This document shows positions 26,096-40,300 of a DNA stretch of 64,000 nt, piece by piece. Numbering within the stretch: position 1 is the stretch's first letter; each line of letters begins with the position of its first letter. The notes below the pieces were generated by a model. The model saw only the letters and a program-made list of their open reading frames with translations. It searched no databases and was not told where the DNA came from. The stretch is from Lagopus muta (Eukaryota; Chordata; Aves; Galliformes; Phasianidae): the NCBI RefSeq assembly GCF_023343835.1, contig NC_064443.1, positions 6,200,001-6,264,000 of the forward strand, in the 5' to 3' direction. A program made the translations under genes and the position numbers.

Positions 26096-28036
26096 TCTTG
26101 GCTTAAAAACTTACGAATTTTCATTGCAAGCTTTGTCAAAGTTTGTCTGGGGACTCACTCTGACCATGAGTCTGTCTCCCTTCTCTTGTTTTTGAGTGGG
26201 GGTTGCGAGGCTGATGAAGGGATAGACTCCAGATGTCAGGGGGGGAAAAAAAGGGAAAAAAAATCTGAACCGATCCCAACAGAGAGTGCTCTGAATCAAT
26301 GGCCTCCATAGTCTAACAGCCCGTGAGCCCCAGCTCCAGCCAACAAAGGCATTATCTGTGCCAGGAGCGATGCCGCTCTCCGACTGTATTTGTACTACAA
26401 GCTTATTCATATTCAGCGGAAGTGCCCTGGGTCGGTGAATGTTCAGCTAGGTAACCCCAGGGTCAGCTTTAATTTCTCTAAAAGGTGGCACATGGCAGTG
26501 AGTGAGCTCTAATGATTTAGACAGTATCTATTTCACATCAAGAAGTTTCCACTCTGAACAGACCTAATCGAAAGTAATCTGAAAGTTAGGGAAAATAAAA
26601 ACCATGCCCACAATGACCTAAATACCTATTTCCTTGAATTTTATGCCCTAAATAACCTCGTTCCTGGGAAGTTTTATTTGTCCCTTCTGCTAAATATACA
26701 ATTGCCTGGGAGAAATGGTTGGTCATAATCAAGGTTTTTAAAGCTGCAACTGTTAAAATATTATTGTTCTACTAAGAATTCTGGAGGGGATAGCAGCCAG
26801 TACTGGGGGAAGTGGGAAAGGAATATCTTTAGGCTGTCAGAGTATGCACTGCTGTCCATGGGAACACCATTTGTGCAGCACTGCGTTCAATTTTATATAC
26901 GTGTATGTGTGCATCGATATGTGTGCACGCTGTACCATGTGATGGGAGAGGGCTACTGCCACAGCCAGGCAGGAGGATATGGTTTTTTATGGGATGCTGA
27001 AGTCTTCAGAGATGTATTCAGGTGACCCCTGCAGTCTGGGCATCACCGCAGCAGACATGTTGGCATGCTTTGCCCAATCCTTTGTTGCACACCCGCGAGT
27101 AGCAGCACTTTTGCTGTGTTTGTGCTGTGTTTGTGCCCTGCACAGCTGTCCGTTCTGTGCCCTTGGTCAACCATTCCCAAGTAAAGGTGTGGTGCACCCA
27201 GGAGATAAGCGGGCATGCAGTCTGAGCCTGCTGGAATTTCTGAGCCCTGAGTTATTGTCAGCTGCCCACATTTGTGCTGGAAAATCTCAGGCAGAATCAC
27301 GCTCACCCTCTAGTCAGGCATGCAAACCTACACCGATGGCTGAAGAGGCAGTGGTATTTGGTTTGCTAGTAATTAACATATTGAAGTATTTGTTTTGAAA
27401 AGCTAGTGATTTCTTTATGACCTTGAGCCATCAAAGACTAAGTACGCAATTAGTTTTAGCTGCAGTGAGGCATTTAAAGTCAAGCATGTGTTTTAGTGCT
27501 TTGATAAATCAGGGCATAGCAGAAACAAATTTGAAAACAAAAAATATACATAGAGTCTAGGGGAAAACCATTTCAGCTTTGCAGTCATGCCGTTTCTAAA
27601 GGACGCTCACGTCACGCAGCTCTTTTCCTCAGCGATGGCATTGTGTACCCCTGCCATGGGATCTGTGCCAGCTCTGTGCCTGCTGTGCCACACTGCCATG
27701 CTGGCAGAGCCCAATTGGCCCTATGCTGTGCCATGCTCAGCCCAGAGCTTTGTAACACAGCACAGGGACTATGAAGGAAAAGCCATTAATCTGTGTTGCC
27801 TTCACATATGAATGGAGCTGTACCTGATTAAAATTTTAATACAAAGAAAAATTACAGGTTATTTGCCTTGATTAGCCTTCTCATTGGAGCTAAACCAGAG
27901 CTCCCACTGGCACCAGCCCTGAATGCACAGGTTTTGCCTGTGTTTGCCCTCCCATCAGTGAGGAGGAGGTGACATTGGGGAGCCACTGTGTGTGACCTGT
28001 CGGCTCTTCTGTAATAAAAAATCACAGGCAAAATGG
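26096..28036. other. Intergenic sequence between two CR1 fragments
   Basis: Unique sequence with G/A runs at 26237-26265 and an AT-rich block at 26450-26770 (aatgatttagacagtatcta and similar) that could be a conserved element. No gene recognised. Confidence 0.55.
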
Positions 28037-28320
28037 CACAGAATCACAGAATCACAGAATCACAAGGTTGGAAACGACCTGCAAGATCATCTAGTCCAAC
28101 CACCCTCCCATTCCTATCAGTGCCACAAGCTACTAAACCATCTCTCGTAGCTCCTCATCCAGGCGCCTCTTGAACACTGCCAGGGATGGCGACTCCACCA
28201 CCTCCCTGGGCAGCCATTCCAGTGCCTGACCACCCTCTGAGAGAAAAAGTTTCTCCTAATATCCAACCTAAACCTCCTCTGGTATAACTTCTTGCCATTT
28301 CCTCGGGTCCTACTATTTGC
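28037..28320 (-). mobile_element. CR1 LINE 3'-end fragment (inverted)
   Basis: The plus strand begins with three copies of the 8-bp tail unit (acagaatc), then 'ggttggaaacgacctgcaag', 'atcatctagtccaaccaccc', 'gccagggatggcgactccac', 'cacctccctgggcagccatt', 'gagaaaaagtttctcctaat'. At about 285 bp it is the longest CR1 copy in the window. Confidence 0.95.
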
Positions 28321-31300
28321 CTGGCACAGAGCTATCCTCCAATGCAAACCAATGTAACACGTCCTTTGAGTTGCACATAGTGCCTTAGACTTTCCTAAGA
28401 GGATTTTGTGGCTATTTGTCAAGAAAGAAATGCGATTTAATGTCCCTGCAGCCATGGGGAGCAGGCGGCAATGGCACAGGGACCAAGATTAACTGGCCAT
28501 GGTGACACTGGAATAAATGGATGGGGAATGCACACAGCACTGGGGATAGCTTCTGTGGGGAAGCAGAAAGAAATGGGCAGTGGGAGATGACGTGCACAGC
28601 AATACTCCATGGGAAATTAAGACTCTCACTGACACACAACAGTGGCTGTGAGTTCCGAGCCTGTCCCAGCCTCCCACTGCCTAAGGAAAAGGGAAATGAG
28701 GACCTGAAGGGTGGCATGATGTAGTCTTTTGCTGACGAAGAGAAATAGAAACTGAGAAGACAGAGAGAAAAAAGGACTTGATCTGTCTGATGTTCTGCTC
28801 CCATGCTTGGACTTCAGTCTGTCTGCCTGCAGGCCAGTGGATGGGAAGAAGGTGCTGATGTGTGGTGTGAACCTCACACAGATGAGTGGGAATGGGGCCA
28901 TGCAACCACCCGTCTATTTTAAAATGTTTCTTGCATTCTTCCTCCGTTACCATCTAGGCATCTTGTTGCAAAACATGGACATCCTAAACTATAATTTGCT
29001 TTTGTTGAGCTATTGATCCTGATTGTGCCTGAGATTTGGGAGTTTCCCAAATACAATAACTGTGTTTACATGCAGTAGTCAGGGAGGAAATTGCATGTGA
29101 AAGCACTCAATAAGGAGATGGTATTTTGTTGCAATTATACATAAGCCTTGTGTTTACATGGGGTTTTTAAGGAGAATTCAAAGCATATCTCCTTTTTGTG
29201 ATGCATCAACAAGCATATCAAATGATTGTTCAAAAAGCTTGTACTTTTTGCAAAAATAGAAACCAAATGGCTGAATGATTTCCAACAGAAAAAACTTGCC
29301 ATAGCAATTCCATGGTCTATTTAAAACTCCTTTATAAAACCTTTTAAATAATAAAACTCTACACTCCCTATTAAAAAAAAAGCACAACTCTACTGGCTCT
29401 CTGGGTTTCAAGTTTCTAAACATTATACACTGTAGGGCCACTATATGAAGCACGTATTTGTCCCTGCATGGGCTGTATGTTCCCTTCTTTCTCCACAGCA
29501 CTGCCCATGTTGCTCCCATTGTGCCACTGGGCTCCATAGGGCACTCGTAATTTTGCTGAGGTCCCCAAGGTTGGCCTGAGCAGCTCTGGAGCCATTTCCC
29601 TCCCAGGACGTACAGCTGAGCTGCTGCTACTCCTGCTGAGCCTGAAGAGCAATGGCTGGAAGGCTCTGCTCTCCCCTTGCACTGCCTGCTATAGGAGCAT
29701 TGGCTGAGTGCAACAGAACCACTCGTGAACAACTGTCGAGTGTGCAAATGGTGGAAAAGAATAAAAGAAAATAAAAAGAATGATGACTGTACACATTTAG
29801 GAGGAGTCTGTTTTTGGAATGAGTGATAGCAAGGCAGAGGCTGATCCTAAAACCATTCAGAGGATAATTTTCTTTTCCATTTCTTCACGTGCTTCTTTTC
29901 AGGGTGAAACACAACCTCCAGCACACTGGGGTCTCTCCACACCACCGCAGCTTGCTCTGCTTGTGTCCCTTGGATGTGCTGTGCGATGTGCATGGAACCC
30001 AAGCCTGCAGCAAGGGGTGAGCGCATGGCTGGCTCCTGCCATACACCTGCAAGGCATGCAGAGCTCATGAGCAAACAGCTTCGAATTCAAAGCTCCTCTG
30101 TCACATAAACTACAAATTGTCTTTCGAGTGCCACGCGTGCACCTTGGCCAGTCACATGATATGTTTAAAGGACACACCTCATTTTGGGGTTCGTGTTACA
30201 GAGGCCTCCTAAAAACAATTCTCTTTTTTCCTTGCAGAAAAGTCTGGTAATTTAGGCTCAAAACAAACACGTTAAATACATTACAAACTGAAACCATGCT
30301 CTTTGCACTCCCATTACAGCAGCAGGCCAGCTAACCTCATGCATAAACACACAGATTGGCTAATTCTCTTGTTCTATAAACAGGATGCGTTGCACTGAGC
30401 GGCGGCATGGCACCTCTGCTTCAGAAATACATTCAGCTCGGCAGGCCCAGGGCAGGGGGAAGACGTGCACCTCACTGAGGGCAAACAGATGGGATTAGAC
30501 ATAGTTTAATCACTTACATGGGGCTGAGCTGATTGCCAGGATCGGAGTGGTACGTGCACAAGCCAGGGTTTGGAAGCGACTCTCAGTGCGGCACCTGGCC
30601 TGCCCGTGCTCCATGCAGTGTTTGCACATCCCTGCTGACCTCAGGAAGGCTGTCAGTCTGTCCTATCCATTATTCTTCCCATCAGCGATGGCTGGCTGAT
30701 GCTTTGCCATGGTGAGTTCTGCTGCCAGAGCTGCTGCTCCCATGCTTTTTAAATGGAGGGTGGGGAATGCGCGGCTCATGTTCTGACCAGCAAAGGGCTC
30801 TGCTATGTGAACACGAACACTTGATAAAGGCCTAGTAGCAAAGGAACAACTGTGGAGAGGAAACAGAGACACATTCTGGGTGTTGTGCTCCCCTTCCCCA
30901 AGCCTGAGGCATTACTTACCCCCTTCACCCTGGTCACTGACTGTGGGAGGTGAACCACTCAGCCTCTGGCTGTGTTGCCATTGTCGGCACAGTGACCTCC
31001 TAATACCCAGACAGTGAAGATCCAAAGGGCCCCATTGTCTCTCCCAGCCTGCAGCCCACCTCTCCTCTCTGACTGCATCTCTTTGCTTGGAGGTGCAGGT
31101 GCTGCAGGCGAGCAGCCCCATAGGGCACCATTCTGTACACCAGGGCCAGGTCATCCCTGCAGTAAATCAGAGGAAACTTCTGTGATTTAAATCTTCTGGC
31201 ATATGTTTCCATGTTTAGTGCTGTTTAATGAAAACTGCTTTTCATTGTGTGCCTGTGTACACAGACATATTTGGCCATGTTTTTCCAATTACACATTCAC

Positions 31301-34300
31301 ACAGCAGATTGCATTCAAATGAGACTCAGAGTCTGAAGTGATGGTAGCTAAAAGCACGTGGCCTTTTTGCATGCACTTGTGATATGCTAAAAATCTTCTA
31401 GCTTTTAACAAAGCCATGTTGTTGATAATTGTCTGTTGCAGAGGAACATTTAGACCCTGAAAGTTTGGATAAAGAGGAACTCGCATAGAGTCCCAGACTC
31501 AGAAGTGTAATATTACCATTGGTGTACATCGGGGGATTTCTTCAGCATGGCATAGCTGTCTGCCAACGCCAGTGCCTCTAGCACTTGCCTGAAGCACAGC
31601 TGGCTGTACACTGAGACCCAGTGTGCACTTCCTACTTCTACAGGAGACAGATCAGATGCAGAAACTTCTTACGCCTCAGCTGGAATTGGTGGCACAAGTC
31701 ACGCAGGGAGTCCCAGTGTGCCAAATGTCCATCAGGATGAACCCGTGCTCATTTCTATGATCACTTCAGCAACCACAAGGTCTGGAGAAAGCACATGCCA
31801 TTCAGTCCATCCATAGCTATGCACTTGAGGAAGATGGAAAAGCGGTGGCTGACAGCAGTAACAGTTATCCATTGGTGAAGATATGATGTCCTTTTTAGAT
31901 CCATCACTTTTTCTTTCCTCCCTTCCTTCTTTCTTTTCTCCATCAGACATTGTCTTGCTGTCTTGACTATGATGAGTGGTTGGTCTTTTCCTCCCTAGTG
32001 TTGCACTGGGGACTCTGTCCTTGCCATGGTTGCACAGACAGCATCATGCCATGCACTTCTATGTACATTTAGTCAGCACAAATTGCCCACTAAGTGCTTG
32101 ACTCTCCAGCCTTCTGTAGGTTATTCAGCGTGAAGCTGCAGCATACGTAGGACTGGTGAGTAGGATCCTATCTATCCCAGCCCAACCTGCCAGGTGGGAG
32201 GCAGGGAGTGATGCGAGCCTGCTTTCCTTGCAACCTGAGCTGAACAGCAATGTGTACTTGTTCAAAATAGCTGGGCATTTCAGAGGAAGAAACATTTTTC
32301 TGATTGGTTTCAGGTTTATAAGTTTCAAATTCAATCAGACAAAGCATTTCTGGTTCACAAAGCCAGACTTTCTCAGTCAGCCTCTTCCTCCAGCCACGGG
32401 CATTTCCCAGCCACCTGCACCCGTGCCACAGCTGGTGAGGAGCTGGGATGTGCCCAGCAGAACGAGGAACTGCCAGCCCTGCAAGCTTGGCTCAGTGCAG
32501 CTCACAGACTGCCCTTTGCCAGCCTCCAGCCCCAGAAAGCACAGAGACAGGGACACTGGTGAAGCTGTGGGCCTCCAGCCTCTCCCAGCCTGCCACATCC
32601 CCACTCCTCAGAACTTCCCTCAGCTGTGCCACGTGCCTGGAGCAGGCAGGCACCCCGCTTGTCGTCGCTGTTAGAGCTCAGGGACCTTCTGACGGCTGGA
32701 GCATGCTGCTCAGGCTGTGCCACGTTTGTCTGCAAGGAAATGGGATGTTTATGTTTGTTCTAATCGATACTGATGGATTACACTTTTGTTCTGTTTAGCA
32801 GCTGTTTGGACCATTTTATACCACAAAAGGCGATTAAGATCCAAAGTACTGTAGGGCTGTGTTATGAGTAAGAGCCATTTAATAGCAATAACAACGAATA
32901 ATAATGTGAAGTATGGCTTTAGTCATTATTATGTCTAGGGTTAGTTTGTTTTTTGTACCTCTAAATGCATACATATATGTATGTATACATACACACACAC
33001 ACATATATAAGGAATACACCCATCTGCTGATCTCTTGGAATAACAGTCTGTTCATCAGGCCTGTGCAAGTCTGTACCCGCACACGTACTGCGATTAATGG
33101 GGATTCCTGAGACAGACGTGTGCATCTGGAGGGCTTCACCTGGCTCAGTGCTTGATGGCTGTTCAGGGCCAGCATAGAGATCGGTCTGAGAAAGACATTT
33201 CCCTGGATGTCTGCATATAAATAAATTGCTGCTGACAAGGAATAAGTATAATAGAGGCTGGTTCCTTGTTATTGGCTAGAGCAGTGAAGGAGATAATAGC
33301 TGAAAATATGGCTGTAAATGGGAGACGCTCATTTATTTTGCACAAATTCTTTAAAATTAGACCTTATAGCGAACACTAAAACATATGACTATTACATTTA
33401 AATGACTGCTTAAATCCAAAGGAAAAAAATCATGTGTTCTTATCCTGTCTGACAGGTGGCTTACTTCTGATCCTACCTCTTAATCTTCTAAGTCATGTTT
33501 TCTTTCAAACTCTGTTATTCCATTTTAAAAGGGGATTGGGTTATGTAGGACAATGTGTTATGAGGCATAATGCTCACTGCTGGTAAATAAAATATATTAT
33601 TAGGAGGAAAAAAAAAAAAAAGAAATTCAGGATCACTGTTGACCGGTGATACAAGAATGATACAAGAAGACACAACCATTTTCAGAGGTCTGGGAGACTG
33701 GGGTCAGACAGCCTCAATTTTCAGTCTTTGATGTATGTATCATTGTGAGCAAGCTGTGAGCTAGAAGATATCCAAAAGACGTGCTCAGAAATCTCTGCTT
33801 CTCATGCAGCCCCTTACTTGTGCACGTGGTGTCTGTTGTGCTCCTCCTTGCAGGCACAGGACACTCGGGACACATCTGGAAGGGCTCTGTGTGACATCAG
33901 GCCCACTGGGCATTTCTGTGTCCTGGTGGGTGTGTGTCAGTTCACGGCAAATGAGGTATACATGGTCGCTACTTGTCAAAGGCCAAACAGAGCTAAGCAA
34001 AGAACTCCAAGAAATGATTATGATGAGCTCACCTGAGGGCTTCTTCTCCCTTAAACCCTGTCTCCCCTCTCCTCCCAGCCAGTGTTGCTGCAAAGGAGAG
34101 CACGCTATTGAGGTGCACCCACCATGACTGCACTTTAGAGACAAAACTGGGAGCAGATGCTCTTTGGCTTATAGTCAGTCCTCCAAAGTCCAAGAATATC
34201 CATTTAAAGAGACAGAAAGAGGCATGCTAACATTGTCCCATTAGTGGTTCGTAACATTTTTTGTCTACTGCAAGGCAAGCATGAATAAAAAAGAAATTCC

Positions 34301-37300
34301 CTGATGTATGGGAACTGTTGAGTCACGGTCCAAATCCTGATTGAGCACCTGGGAAAGGACCTGGTCAGCCCTGGGAGCACAGGTGAAGGCAATTCAGCTG
34401 TGTGGTAGGGAAGGGTGGAGCCTGGCTGCACCTCTCTTAGACCTCATTTAAGGGCTGACTGGCAGGGGGAAAGGATCTCTTCCTGGAGATCCCTCCTTGG
34501 TGAAGCTTTCCCCTGTGAGCCTGGAATCTTCCAATATCGGTGAGCAATCTTCTTCCCTTCCTTTATAGCACCTTTCTGTTGTGCTGGTCCTTCCATCATC
34601 ACATCTCTGTTGAAATGCCTTTCCCATTGTGTTGATCTGTCCAATTGCTACACCTGGCTGTATTGGTTTTATGGGTTTATTTTTTCCCCTGCTCCTCATT
34701 TAATAAGCTAAGATTGTTAAAACTCAGGAAAAAGTATTTCATGGAGCTTCTGTTGGGTGATGGTTGAATTGATGTTGTTGAATGAGAAAGATAGAGGAGG
34801 AAGGTCAGGAATAGATTAGGAGTGGCTGTTTTGCTTTCTAGTTTGGTGAGGTACCAGTTAATTAGACCAGCCAAAGAACTGGGAGAGGGGGCTACCTGCA
34901 TTGTGAGTCAACAGTCATATTAATGTTCCTTAATGGCTTGCAGAGGGACTGGAGGAAAGTTGAGCAGCAAGCACTGTGCAGACCTCCAATGTCAATAGCA
35001 CTAGGCAAACAGTAAGTGATTTTTTTTTTTGACAGTAAATGCAGAATCTGTGGAAACAGAGTCTGCTCTTTATATCCACATTTATTTCCACAGGTGTAGC
35101 AGGATAACTAACCTCTGACCTGAAAATCTATGCCCTTTCTCACTGTGGCCTGTCTTACTCCATACCAACAGCCTCTCACCTTGTGGTCCTAGCCTGCAAA
35201 TGAAGAGTCTGTGAGTATTCTTCTTTTCACCTCTCCCAATCAATCTTAGCTTTTATTTTGCTTGTAAATTTCCTGCTGTGCATGAAATGATGTTCCTGTG
35301 GCAATCGCAAAGATTGTATATGCCTCCCACTTATAAGTCTGTTTTGACATTCTTCATAACAGAAATGGTAGGAAAGGTTTATGTGGATTTTTTTGTGGAT
35401 ATGTGATTCTTAAAACACGCATTGCCCTATCATATGTGAGATTTAACAATGTGTTTTGTGTCTCTCTCACAGCAGAAGGGTAACCACCTGAGTGACAGCC
35501 ATAACAGTTCATGGGACAGCTCTTGAGGGAGGTGTGGGACCTGCAGTAAGGCCTGAAACTGATATTAACTACTTTTCTGTCATTAAGTGTCACAGCTTTT
35601 CTTAAGCTTGTAAGCTATGCCCTACATCAAATAAAAAGGTAAATCACCACGTACCTTAGTGGGCTTTGGGTCAAGGAAGCTGCCAGCCGCGTGGTTCTTG
35701 CTATCCAAAAATGGGACCCTCTGATGTTGCTTATTCCTCATATGCTGCTGTATCCAGTCAAAGCATACAGAAAACAAGCATCAGAGTTTCTTATCTGATG
35801 TTAATTGTTCAGATTTGTGACACTGTACAGATGATGAAGAATCACAATGTTCTGGGTGATCTATCTTTTCATTTTACTCTAGACATAGCTTGGAAGCTTA
35901 AGAAAAGCAGTGGTGCCTAGAATCACACATAACTAATTGCTGAGTGGGGTCACTTTCTTGGGAAATTTGTGGTTAGTTCAGATTTTTTCCAGTGCTGGTG
36001 GCCTGAGGAGCAGCCAGAACCTTCCTGAAACAGGATCAAGTACAAAGTTGCAACCACTGATCAGCTATAATAGCAATAGCAATAATCAGAATTATTGAGC
36101 ATCCAGATCTGCCTGGATGTTTGAGGGGGAAAAATCAGTGGTTCTCAGGTAACTCTCTGATAGATGAGCCATGGTGAACGAGTCTGGCAATGAAATGGTG
36201 TCTTGGAGAAACTGAAGTGTTTAGGTAGAGGGAAAGAAAAGTTTCTTTTGTCTCAAGAGCAGGAAAAAAAGTCACCTCACTTGATGAAGGCTTAATCCCT
36301 GCAGATGGTCTGAAGCCACAGCATCTTTGTTCTCTCCATGCTAGCATCTGTTGAAAAGTTGTCATCACTGCTTATGCCAAATGCTGGATGGGGAACAATT
36401 TGTGTAAATCCTGCTCAAAATAACAAGCTCGTTAATAGCTTATATTCTCTATAAGCAGCCAAGGTACACTTAGCCATGACAGTTTTCTTTCAGTGGACTT
36501 TGAGGTATTATCAGCTGTGACAGTGTGGAGTGGGTGGAATGTGGGGAACAAAAGCCCCACACAAAGGAGGCACTTTAGGTCTGGGCTCCTCTGCTTCCTA
36601 GAGGCCACACAGTGCTGAGCTACAGTGAGATTCTTTTCTCTAATTAATATTTCGTTCTCTGGGAGAGTTTTGAGTTATCCCTTGAGATATGTTAAAGGTT
36701 TGCACATTTTCAGGAAGAGAAACAAGGCTGCTGAACTTGAATTAAGAAAGTATGTTGAAAGGAGCTGCTACAGCCTGTAACTTTGGGCGAGGGACACGTA
36801 AAACCATACAGTATTACTGCACTTTTCATTGTATTACTTGTTCTATGTCCTATTTCATGGTCTGCTCCAATAAAGTCATGCATAAATGCTGCTAGGAACC
36901 ATTCACCCCTTTTTCCTTTCTACCTCCCGTGGACTGAGGCATCTGATACTTCATATTCTGCGGAGGTATTTGTTTTCCACACTGACCCACCAAAATATTT
37001 TATGACTGTAATAAAATTAAGTGCCTGTGTGGTTAGAATTGCTGAGTTTAGCAAGGAAGGTGAAAGAATGGTCACTGGAGGAGAACTGCTGGCACCAGCA
37101 AGTGCAGGGAGTCCAACCAGGGCAGGCGACAGGTCATCCAGGCTCCATGGTGTTTAGCTGTATGAGCCATGGGAGTAGTGCTGTGTACCCTTACAGATGT
37201 GGTAAATTGGGAGCTGCAGTAACAGAATGACATCAGTCATGACCAGCAAGGCTGTAGCCACACAGCTAGCTAAAAGGTGAAACTGAGCCACTTGTCATGG

Positions 37301-40300
37301 GCTTCACCTTTCAGGTGCTCTGTCCCAGGGACCAGGGAAGAGAAAGGCAACTTACTGCAGGGCTCCAGCTGTATGTAAAAGCTGAGCTGCTCCATCCAGT
37401 GGCTTTCTGTTCCCTTCACCAAGGGCTATTGTGAGGCAGCAGTCTTTTAATCCAGCTGTTATTCCTCAGGGTACAGCTTGTATCTTGAGCAAAGTGATTA
37501 CAGATCTAGCCTTGCAAACTGGAGGTACAGTAAGAAAAATGATGCCACTATGTTTTGAGAGGTTTACCTATGGGCGTATCAGACACCATTTGAAGAAAGC
37601 CCTCCCTGGCTGTGCACGGAGAGAGAGGCCCTTAATCTATCTAATGGCTCCTATGATATTGATATACTGTCTCTTTCATTGTCGTGTTAAGGACCTCTCA
37701 AGCATTCTGCTTGTACATCACTGGATGGTGTTATCCCAGCATGTTATGGCTGGTGGCACACCTGGGTTAGAAGGGGTGCTGTGGTGTTCCAGGAGAAACA
37801 GATTAAATATTGTTGTCAGTCCACCATGAAGCACCTGTAGAGCTTCCCCTGTGTGAGGAGTCATGCAGTATTATAGGCCCAGTTCACTGCCCTTAAGGGA
37901 CAAGGGGCTTTGTGAGGCTGTGAGCAGAGCTGTGGCCCTAGCAGGGCTCTGGCCCTCCCTCAGCTAGTGGCAAGGTGTGATGACAAACGCTGGGATATGA
38001 GCTGCACAGCTTGTGCTGCAGCCCAGAGCTGAACCAAGATGGCCCAGTGACCTCTGGAAGGAAGGGTGCATCGTGCTTTCCTCTGGCTGCCAAAGAAAGC
38101 TTTTGAAAGAGTAAATGAAAGAGTAGTGTAAACACAAGGCCTTTTAAGACGTATCTCCTTGTCACTTAAGTGAGTGCTAATTATTAATTTGATGAAGTTG
38201 AACGTGAAAGCAAGACTGCAGGGCTCACTTTTCAGGAGCAGATTTCCTTTGCATATGGTCTGCAAGCAAAGGGAGAGCCAAAGGAAGGCAAGCTTGGGCT
38301 GGCAGCTCCAGGTTTGGAGCAGTGGCCATGGAGCCAAATGTTTGGTAAATACAGTTAGCTGGGGGAAAGAAGTATGTGAAGTTTGACAGAACAGTGACCT
38401 AAAAATCAGCCTCTAAGTGCATCTTCATGGCAGACTGCAAACAGGGAGATCTTAATTAATTATAATTATTACACTTTTAAGAGAAGAGGAGAAGCAGACT
38501 TTCTCTCATGATATACAGAGAACAACTTCAAAATTGTTTACACAAATGCTGTGAATTCTGTAGGGTGGGTACTACAAATCCATGTCAGATGTTAATGGAA
38601 AGAACAGCTTTTGTCTTGCAGGATGGCAGCGTGCCACTGTTGAAGTAACAAGCACACTCACTGTGGTGTGCTCAGAGCTGCCGGGGCTGGAGATGAAAGA
38701 TGAACATAAATCAGCCAGCCTGATGTGGGCCTCTGCCCGCTGCCAGTTTGTAAATGATTCCTGTCAGTTTCAAGCCAGAAAGTGCAGAAACCTGAATGCT
38801 ATTAGGAGTCATTCAGCTGGAGCATCCAGCAGCTTCTCTGTGCCATTGTGTACAGAAATTGCCTCCCCGGTACTGCCATCCTTTGCACACTGGACATTGA
38901 ATCAACAGACATTTAGTTTCTAGACACGGTAGACGTAAAATCTACTGCAGCAATCTCTCCTGCAGGTAGCTCCATGTTGGCAAAGTGAGCCACGAATATT
39001 TCACCTGACTGCCAAAGTGTCAAACACAGCATCCACTAAGCACAGTGCTGCTATGGGAGCTGCTAGATGTCCTCAGACAACCTTGTCAGAATAAATGTGG
39101 ATGCACAGGAGCACTCTGTGGCCTCAGATGGCTGTGAGGAGATCCAGGTGTGTTCTTGCTGTGTGTAGAGCTGGATGCTAGGAGGAATAGGATCACTTGC
39201 AGTTTTGGTTTGGGGCAGCATTTGCTCGGCACTGAACAAGGTAAAGGGAGATGGGATGGTCTGGGGCCCATGAAGGTACTGCATGCAGCCTGCAGCTGAA
39301 CAGGCTTTACTTCTGTTGTGAGGATGAGGCTGCTATGTGGATGGGAAGCACCAAGTCACTCAGATGGTGAAGCAGGCCTGACCCCATTATCTAGCATGTG
39401 TTCTACTTTTATGTATTATAATTGTGTAGGAGAACTGGTTAAATGCGGAGCTCTCTGGAGTTTGCCCCAAAGAGATGAAGGAGTTGCTTGGGAACGGTGT
39501 CACCTGCACAGGGGCAGCAGCCCACCTGCAGAGACAGAGATGCTGCTATCACAGTGTTCACATGAAGGCCAAGGCAGAGCTGCACACCCCACCCCGACAG
39601 CTGATGCATAAGCATCTGGCTGGATGAAACAGACTATTTGGGGTATAAATGCATAGGCAAGGGAAGAGATCTGGCTTGGCCAGACAGCATTATCAACTAG
39701 CAAGAGAAGATAGGAGTGATGATTTTTAACAAGCTGTTACATGGTCGCCTTAGAGCCAAGACTGTAAAAGCCACGACTGGCCCAGAGGAGAACAGCAAGA
39801 AGTCCCCAGCAACCCAACAGGCCAGCAAAACAGTCCTGTCAGCACGAAATTACCCACAGGGTGCAACTCTGCAGCAGCATGCCAGGTTCCTTTCATCTGC
39901 AGCTGTGCTACGATATCACTCGTTTCTGACTCAGAGCCTTGTGGTGGTCTCCTGGGGCTGCTGGGAGTGGTAGACGTGCATCGAGACACAGGGCATCCTC
40001 AGAAGCGCTGCAAGAAACCTGGTAAGCAGGCAGCGTGTCCCCGAGCCTGCAGAGGTGCTCGGCGTTTTGTTGCACCAGGTCCTCACGGGCTGTGGTTGTT
40101 TCTGAACTGTGAACTCCCCCAGCTGGCGAACGTGTGCTATTACCGTGAGCCACCTTAACCTCCTGTCCAAAATGTCGCTGTGAGGACGTACTGCAAGGAG
40201 GTCCCAGAAACTCAACAGGCTATCCAAGGCATTACTGTTTTGGCCTGTGAATTTGTAAGGAGCTGATGGCCAACGTGTGACCTTCTCTGCTGAAAGAGAG

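Noticed and set aside
29178-29747. Minus-strand open frame of 189 codons in the intergenic region
   Set aside because: It starts at TTG, has no recognisable domain, is Cys/Trp-rich like random translation, and no splice or promoter context supports it.
32156-32674. Plus-strand open frame of 172 codons
   Set aside because: No known family; its second half lies in a CC/CTG-rich patch that is open on several frames of both strands, so composition explains it.
33600-33630. Poly(A) run as the tail of a processed pseudogene or retroposon
   Set aside because: No coding similarity or target-site duplication is evident upstream; it looks like a simple A-run.
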